Shown: piece by piece, positions 30,001 to 39,000 of the stretch
Numbering within the stretch: position 1 is the stretch's first letter
Layout: each line of letters starts with the position of its first letter
Assembly: GCF_032854445.1 (NCBI RefSeq)
Contig: NC_088295.1
Location: forward strand, 77,964,028-78,028,027
From: Liolophura sinensis
Taxonomy: Eukaryota; Mollusca; Polyplacophora; Chitonida; Chitonidae
Length of the DNA stretch: 64,000 bases
Reading direction: 5' to 3'
Position numbers and translations under genes: made by a program
Notes under the pieces: generated by a model
What the model saw: only the letters and a program-made list of their open reading frames with translations
What the model was told of the DNA's origin: nothing
The model's database searches: none

Positions 30001-33000
30001 GAATAAAGTGCCATTAATTGGAATGTTTCTAACACATTTTGGATTATTTTCAGATATCGACGAATGTGCAAAGGGCATTGCTTCGTGTCCAAATGGCAAA
30101 TGTGTTAACATTCCAGGCCGCTATGTTTGTGAGTGTGAGTCTGGCTGGGAGCTTGAGAACGGAGCATGTGTGGGTAAGTTAACTTCCCTTTACACATGAC
30201 AGATCACAAAAGGGAGAGTGAATATAGTACCTGTTCATGTATTTTTAGGTGCTTAAAATAATGGATAAAAAATGGGAAAAAATAGTGCTAAAAATCCAAC
30301 TTTCTTGGTTAGAAAGAAATGTTGTAAAGAAAACATTTCAGGACACATGTATTTCTGTTGCCTTTCATTTAAGGAACGCTTTACATTTGACTTAATTCAC
30401 ACTTCAAAAAGAATCTTTAATTCATACATATGATACTGTGTTCCTTTGGACAGATATCGATGAGTGTCTGTTGCCATCATCTGCTGCTAATGCTGCTCGA
30501 TGTGGAGACAGGCAGTACTGTGTGAATTCACAGGGATCCTTCAGCTGTGAATGTAAGCTGGGCTACATATCGAAAGGCGGCGTCTGTGAAGACAGAGATG
30601 AGTGTGAGGAAAACAAGTGTGATGCCAATGCAGACTGCTTCAACACGGAGGGGTCGTACAGGTGTGATTGTCATGACGGTTACAGTGGATCAGGCAGAAC
30701 CTGCATAGGTGGGTGCTTCACCAGTCTGGCTATCTCAATGTTGCCAATGTATTATGTCAGACCAAACATGTGCATTAGGTACCTGTGCATTAAGAGCACG
30801 CAGGTTTACCTTACAATACCGCTCAACATGGAATGTTTTCATTGCTTGCACTGAAAAGACGCCAAATGTTGTACACAATACATTACTGCATTGCTTGTAT
30901 TAAAACAGATGGCGAATGTTTCAAACAGTGCGGTCCCCAATGGCTTGTGCTAAAAACAGACACCAGTTGTTGCACACAATGCGTTGCCCAATGGCTTGTG
31001 CTAAAAACAGACACCAAATGTTGCACACAATTCGTTGACCAATGGCTGGTGCTTAAAACAGGCACCAAATGTTGCACACAGTGCGTTGCCCAATGGCTTG
31101 TGCTAAAAACAGACACCAATTGTTGCACACAGTGTGTTGCCCAATGGCTTGTGCTAAAGAAGTGCAGCAGGGTCAAACATCAGTGGCACTCAAGATTTGA
31201 CTGCATTTTATTGTCTAAATAGAATAAGTGAGGTAGTTTTGAATGTAGCTTACAGTAATTCTTCCATTAATGTTTGCTTAAGTTTTATTTTTTTTATTCA
31301 CGTTGAAATTACAAATTTTACACTTAGTAAAGACTAATCTGCCTTGGTTGATTAAACCACACTGCATTCAATCCCCGTTCTTGCTTTTATCACATAGTAG
31401 AGATACAGTTACCTATATCATGCTAGTCCTAGCTGTAAGTATATTGAAGCCTCCTATTTTAGATGACAATGAGTGTAACCTCTACCCTGGAATCTGTGGG
31501 CCTGTGGCCGTGTCTCTTTGCACTAACTTACTTGGAGGATATAGCTGTGATTGTCTACCTGGCTATGAACTCGTTAACAACAAGTGCACAGGTAAGTGAA
31601 TGTATAATCTACTACTTGGACAGATGACCCTTTGGTCACAAGAGACTTGGTGTTATTATTGTGTTATGAGCAGCTGATGTATGATGCATAATAATAACTA
31701 TAATGCAAGCTTACATTTGTGTGTATTAATAGTGTAGAATAAAGCTGTGAAAATTGAATCTAAGCATCAATACAAAATATCAGTACACCTGTCCACCATA
31801 CAGGTAATTGTCATTCTGGCTGTATAGTGGCAAGATTGCTGTTCAAAGCAAACAACCAGTGGATTTTAAAGAAAATGGATAAAGTAAAAAATTGACATGG
31901 ATATATTTAAACAAAAAGAGCATGCAGTCAACAGTTACCAATGATGCAGAAAAGATGGAACAACCTGTATTTAGTTATTGTCCACGCTGGAATAAAATCT
32001 GTCAAAAAAAGCCTTTGTTCAAACATAAAAGTGTGGATTGAACTCAGATATTTAGGGAGGCAATTACTGTGTTGTGGATAAAGGGCTGATGCATTAGATC
32101 AGTGTCACTTCAATGTTTTAGTTAGTGGGAACTACCCTACGAGAGGTGCTCCCACCCTACTTATGTGATGAGTGGAATAAGTAAATATGTTCAGTTTGAA
32201 AGAAGCACTGGCAGTTGTCACTAGGTTTACTATGAACATTTTAGTACATAAAAAGGTGTGGCGGAAACCTGTGAATGATCATGGGTTTCTCCCAAGGTTC
32301 TTCCCAGTTTCCTGGCTGCCGTGGTATAAGTGAAGTATTCTTGAGTACAGTGTTAAACACCAATAAAATAAGTAAATAAATAACTATAAAATTTGAGGCT
32401 GGGTCACAGCCTCAGTATACATCAGTGTAAACATGCAAACATTATACTTAACCTTTTTGTTTCACTCATACATTTGTATGTTTCAGATATCAATGAATGT
32501 GAACGATTCAGTAACTTGTGTGGTTCCCGTGGTAACTGTGGTAACACTGAAGGCAATTACATCTGCTCCTGTCCTGAGGGCTTCATCTTCCAAGATGGAG
32601 ACTGCAAAGGTAAATTTATATCATAACCTTACTTTAACTTTCACTTTCACTGTCTGGTGTGGTTGAAATGTAAGGTTATCAGGGGTTCGGAACTATGCCA
32701 AATTTCATCCCAGGCCATCCCAAGAATGACAGCAGTATGAAGAAGTGCGAGAAAATGAAACTTCAAAAGTCAAAGGTCTACATTTCCAGAATAACTGCAT
32801 GGTGCAGGCCAGCATACAACTTACAAATTCTAAAACATCCTGGCAGGTTCAGATCATCTTTAGTCACCATTCCACAAAGTGCAGAGCAGTTCAAATGATC
32901 ATGTGTTCAGAGCACACAGCCAGACTGTAAAGTATTGTACTTCACCTAAAGCTTAGGTTTTAAAATTGTACTTTCAGAAATACTTGAATGCATTAAAATA

Positions 33001-36000
33001 ATGAAAGTAAGCTAAAAATCACTTTGTCTTTTAAACTGGCTTAATTTCCTGAGGGTTATGAAAGTAGATTTAGGCTTTTAAACTGGCTTAATTTCCTGAG
33101 GGTTAATTTTCCTGAGGGTTAGAATGCTGCCAATGGCGATGGGCGTAGCTTACACTTTTTTGTTGTAAGCTGTCTGAAAACAGATATGTATGCTTTACAC
33201 TAAATCCTATCTTATGTTGCAGATATCAATGAGTGCCAAACCGACTTGTTCAACTGTGATGTGAATGCTGATTGTGTCAACCAAATAGGATCCTTCAAAT
33301 GTACATGCTATGATGGTTACCATGGCGATGGGCGTACCTGCACTAGTAAGCTAATCTGTTATTAGTGGCATTATGTAGCTTCACCCTAACATGCACTGTA
33401 TCCCTGCATTGAATATTCTCATTATTCTGAACAGCAATGACTTAAATGAAGCACTAGCTAAGATTTTATTAGGCAACAACCTATTAATTACCAGTCAAAA
33501 AAGCTTAGCTGATCACATTAGCATATGAAACCTGTTCCCAATATTTGGCATATCTGAGAGTTTAGCTAAAATTTATGATATTAAGAAAAGTGTTCAAAAT
33601 TATAAGATTGCACACAGGCTAATAGTGCTCTGTTTTGGGGGGTTTTTTGGGGCATTTGTCAGCTACAAATATCTTATTTGTATTAAGAGAATTTCCCCCC
33701 CAAACCTTTTTGTGTTTCCGTTTCATGGAATATTTGCTCATTTCCGACTGCAGATCCAAAAAAGTCAGCGGACTATCCAGCAGAGTTTTTCAGAGAACTA
33801 CATGTAACAACAGCTTCAGTCCCTGATGCTATTTACCCTAAACACATATGCTACATGTATATTTACATAGTACACATATGCTACTCAGCCTGTACACATA
33901 TGCTACTCACAATGTACATGTATGCTACTCAACCTTTACACATGTGGTACTCACCCTGTACACATATGCTACTCAACCTGTACACAAATGCTACTTGACC
34001 TGTACACATATGCTACTCACATTTGCTACTGTACACATTTTATACCATTATGGTGAAAGTGTGACTACCTTCTAGATTCAGTGCGGGCTACCAAAAGTGT
34101 GACAGACTCTGGTTCAGTGATAGTCGAAGGCCTATGTTGATGCTGAAAGTTGCTGCCATGGATATGTGTCATTTTTTTTCAACGCATCACCAGAATGTGG
34201 GGTCAGGACTGTGTGAATAAAACTTCACCTTGTGTCTTACAGAGATCTGCCGGGAGGGTGTCTGTCCCGAGAGGGCCACATGCTCTGTGGTGAATAACCA
34301 GGCTGTCTGTGATTGTAAGTGTCATGGGCCTCGCTGTTCCGTCCCTGGTCACGTCTGCGGCTCTGACCGCCTCACCTACACCTCGGAGAGTCAGCTGATC
34401 ATTGCCGCGTGCGCTCTGGACAAAGACATTGTCAGAGACTATGACGGTCCCTGTCAGGGTAAGACCAATCACCTTTAGTCAGTTTGAGGCAGGAACAACA
34501 GCACAAGCAACTTTCTTTTCATTTTTTTTCATTTTTATCTTTTATCGTATCGTATCTCTTGACCTGGAAAGACAATTCTGGACATTTTGGCTTTTTTCAG
34601 ATTTTGATTAATTTGACTATTAATTGGCTTAATTTCCATAAGTATTAGTATTTTTGGCACAGCTGTATCTATGAACTGACTTTTGCAGAGATGATGGGTG
34701 TGAATGAGTCAGAATGTGCTTTTTGACCTTTTTAAATCAATCTATACTTATGTAATTTGCATATTAATAAGTTTAACTTGAGTAACTATTGTATCTGCCA
34801 TATCTCCAGTCCAAGTGAAACACATTACATATAGTCAGACGTGCTATTATCTAAAACTTATTGAGCTCAGTCACTTTTTTCTTTCATGGAAACTGATGAT
34901 AAGGCTTACTTTAATTTTTTGTCATTCACTCTTTGAAGCAGAGTTAGACATGTTTAGTAATTGCAGAGCAATCAACATTTTGTTTTTAGATTCGTGTGAG
35001 TTGGTGGACTGTCCTAACCACCAGGTTTGTACTCTGGACCCAGCTGATAATCGCCCTACCTGTGACTGCCCAGTCTGTACATGGGATGAGAAGAACACAG
35101 GTGAGTTGATGAGGCCTTCATATATTGACATTGTCACAACTTCAGCTCTCTACTGTGGCATGCAACCAATTCCAATGTCTGTAATGTTGGCTTACTCTCC
35201 AGTCCTATGTGTCTGTATCTTCATGGGTATATACCTGACGAATTTCACCACACAGGGAACACCTGTTATCCATGCTGAATGTCCACATTATACGGCAGTT
35301 TTGGTTTAGCAGGTGTAAACACTGATAATAAACAGATGAGACACCATTATGTTTGGTACCATTATATGCAATATAATCCACTTGGTACCTGGAAAGATTT
35401 AAGCTGTGATGACATCAGATGTGCATGTAATAACATGATACAAGTATATGTGACTGTGTAAAGCCAAACCCAATGTCATACAGAAGGAAATGTTTATAGA
35501 TGAGGACAAATGTGCATTTAGGGGGTTGCTTTTATTAACCTGCACTGTTGACAGGTATTTTTATCAGAATGTTGTCCATTTTAGGTCCATTGTGCACCAA
35601 CAAAAACAGGGCTTTTAACAGTCTGTGTCATTTCAAGAGGTGGCAGTGTAGACACCCACACGATGATTCTGTTGTGTCCCAGTACGGTGCTTGCCCCGGG
35701 GATACAGGTAACAAAAAAATCTACATGTACATATTGTCCTTTCTGATTAGTTGTTGCCATATCTAATATTTTATGTATATTTTTGTCTTTAATGGTGGGA
35801 TCTTGGCTGAAGAAGCTATACTGTATTTGATCTAAAACATCGTCCTGAAATGTGTTACTTATTTTGCCTGCTGTCATGTACGGAGGTTTGTGTGGAAGGG
35901 GGGATTATCAGACTAATATTTTATAACCTCTGTGTCTCTTCAAAATGCACTGTTTATGGCAGATACAATCCTATCCTAGAACACAAAAGTACCAGCCTCT

Positions 36001-39000
36001 GATACAAAAGAAATGTGAAATTCATCATACTTCACTGCTTCTGGCTCACTTTTGACAAAAGCTGTCAGCTGCTGAAGTAGTCCTACATAAAGCTTTTTTT
36101 CATTTATCACTTACCTTCCAGCCGTATGACCTTCACTTTGAGCTACTGAGACAGTTCAGCAAAGCCAAAGGCTCTCTCCTTGCACTTTGGTTTAATCCAC
36201 CCGTGAAACTGGCCACTGTTAAAAGAAAAATATATTCCACTGGGCTTTACCCGGTTTCCTTCCACCATAACGATTGCCGCCGTTGTATAAGTGAATTATA
36301 TATTATCAGCATAAAACACTAATCAGATAAATAAATTAATAGGTAAAATATCCCTTAGTACAACTTTAATCACTATATAAATCATATATGTTTTTAAACC
36401 CGCCAGTTACATGTGACATGAAACCTACAGTGCTAGTTAAAATTTCAGTTAGAAGGAAAATAATATTCTTCATTGTGCAGTTTTCTTGAAGTAAGAGATA
36501 CATATGAGATACATTGTTCTAGATTTGGTAGATTTGTGAAAAGTGAAATATTGTAGAAATGGGTACAAGAAGTCTAAAGCAAACCTGGCTTCTTTGCAGG
36601 CTGCCAAGTGAGTGACTTTGGCCCGTGGTCTCCATGCAGCGTGACTTGTGGAAATGGCATCAAGAAGAAGACGAGGACAGTTATACTCTCAGACGGCAGT
36701 GATTGCCCACCTCTGGAACAAGTAGCCCAGTGTTACGAGCCTCCCTGTCAAGACGGTTAGTGTTTATTATACAAATTTCTGGCCTTTGTGGTCTTATACA
36801 GAGGGTTGAGTGTGTAAATCCGCCAATCTGTGTTGTACATGCATGTCTTCTGGCGTACCAGTGAGAAAAAGTAATTGAAGTTATTGTATTCTATTTCTGT
36901 TCATTGTCAAAGGCAGAGTGGTCTGTTTCATTTTCCATTATTTATTTTCCCAGTACTTTGAACATATGTAATTGTAGGCTACCTTACTTCTACTGTACAG
37001 AAGCAGCTTCTAGCTGTCAGGACTAAGACTGAAGTAAAATGGGTATTTTTATGTATCTCATTGTATGCTTCCCATTACATAGAGACATTGAAGTTCACTG
37101 TATTCTTCCTGGTCATACACCCATAGTAGTGGCACTTTTGTAGGAATATGGGGTCGATTCCACATGGTGGAATTTCTTACTTAAGTCAAAATTTAAAACA
37201 TTATCACAATGCTTTAATACATTTTGGTTATGGAAGTTGACATTTTGACACGTTTGTGAACAGATAATCTTGATGAGGTGGTCAATGTTAATTTACAGGG
37301 ATCAGAAATGAGTTTTAAAATCATGTTTTTCAGATTTTAACTTAAGTTTGTGGAATCAGTCCGTGGATTTCACTGTATGTATTTTTGTCATTTAATGGCT
37401 GACAAAGACCCATAGAAGTGGAGGTTCTGTATATATTACAGTGTGATGAACAGTAGTGAAGCAAGGTGAGGATAGTATGCTGTAGTGTTGTACGGTCCTG
37501 ACGTTGTATTTGGCAGGTCCGTGCCATGTGTGCACCCAGGTGGGTCAGGTATGTGTGGTGGAGAACGGTGCAGCAGTCTGTGTCTGCCCTGACTGCAGTG
37601 GACAGGACAGAGATCCAGTCTGCGCTAAGATCAGCGACAGGCCCGCAGCCACCTACATCAACAGGTGCCATCTGCAGCGCAAGGCTTGTTTAGAAGGCAA
37701 GATCTTCACAGAGATACATCCAGGATATTGTGGGGGTAAGTTACCGTTACCATGGCAGCTACAGTTGTTCCAGAAGAGGTGTTTTCACTGAGATCATCAT
37801 TAAAGGATACATGAAACGCTTTGGTTTTATTTCTCGATGTGCAAATTATCATCTGTAATAACATATACAAATGAATTTTTCATCTTTCACTTTTGGGGTA
37901 AGAATGGCCTCAAAATACAGTCTTCTTCACACCCCAGTGGTAAGTCTGGACATTAAGCAGCTTGTAGCGGAGACGTCAGCGATGATTTTCCTTTTAAAAA
38001 AAACTGGAGGACAGACCGAATGGGTCTGGTCCAATGGGGGTGGGGGCAGGGTTGTGTGGAACAGAACAACTGGGGACAGGGGTAGAGGTGTGGAGGGGGC
38101 GCTAAGCTTACTCGAAGAAGGCATGCAGTATCTCTGTGCATGTCACCTTACCGGCACCGTAGCAGCATGGTTCACCTGGCTCGGGCACTTCTGGGGTGTT
38201 CACGGAGTTCTGAGCAAGATCAACGATGATATCATTTCTGAAAAAATTTGCTCGTTGACAGAAAATATGCATAGTATGAAGAGCTAATTAACAGGTATAA
38301 AAATACCCCCAAAATGAAATTTTTTCAAACCAAAATTCCAGGACATACTTTTCTTCATTTGGCATAGAAATATAATGTTTGTTTTATAGTTCCTTTTCAT
38401 GTATCCTTTAAATATTCTTTGTTGACCATAATTGAGGGCTACTAGTTCCATTGATAGTGTTAAAGCAGTGTACAAGCACTCAAGTACTAGTATGACCCAA
38501 AATATCATCCAGGACCAAGCTATTCATTTTGTTCCTTTCTGAAAGTTCTGTATATCTTAAAACAGATGTTTTGACATCTGTTTGGAAAGTAGGATCATAT
38601 CCGACTCTTAAGAACGAAAGTTTCAGCAACAAAAGTAATATTCTGTGACTTTCTTTGCTTCAAAAAATGCACTTTTTTGATATGAATTTTAAAAAATTTT
38701 AAAATTTATCTGATTAGTATCTGATCTGTATATTTATCATTATACAGGTATATGTATCTTTAGGAAGCTTGTTATCCTGGATGAAATCAAATATGATGTC
38801 AGACAAGATGTTTTGCATAGGATTCACTTATGGAGAATTACAGATCACTGAAAATGTTGTAATCGGTTTTGCGGGTTTCCTGTTGCAGTGGATAACCCAA
38901 GTGAACCACTGAACTGCTCTGTGGTCTATCACTTTGGCAATGTGAGAACACCCGAAAACTGCCTGACAACCAAGCCTCACTCGGTCAACAAATGCAGTGG

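Noticed and set aside
30833-31222. Repeat-containing frame of 129 codons next to exon 34
   Set aside because: 51-bp intronic minisatellite; begins after the exon 34 donor and is not needed to join exons 34 and 35.
38034-38100. Possible G-quadruplex in intron 42
   Set aside because: G runs are frequent, but no four runs of three or more G occur with loops short enough for the canonical pattern; left as a G-rich stretch only.
37871-38287. 138-codon frame in intron 42
   Set aside because: No similarity I recognise, G-rich composition, and exons 42 and 43 join in phase 1 without it.
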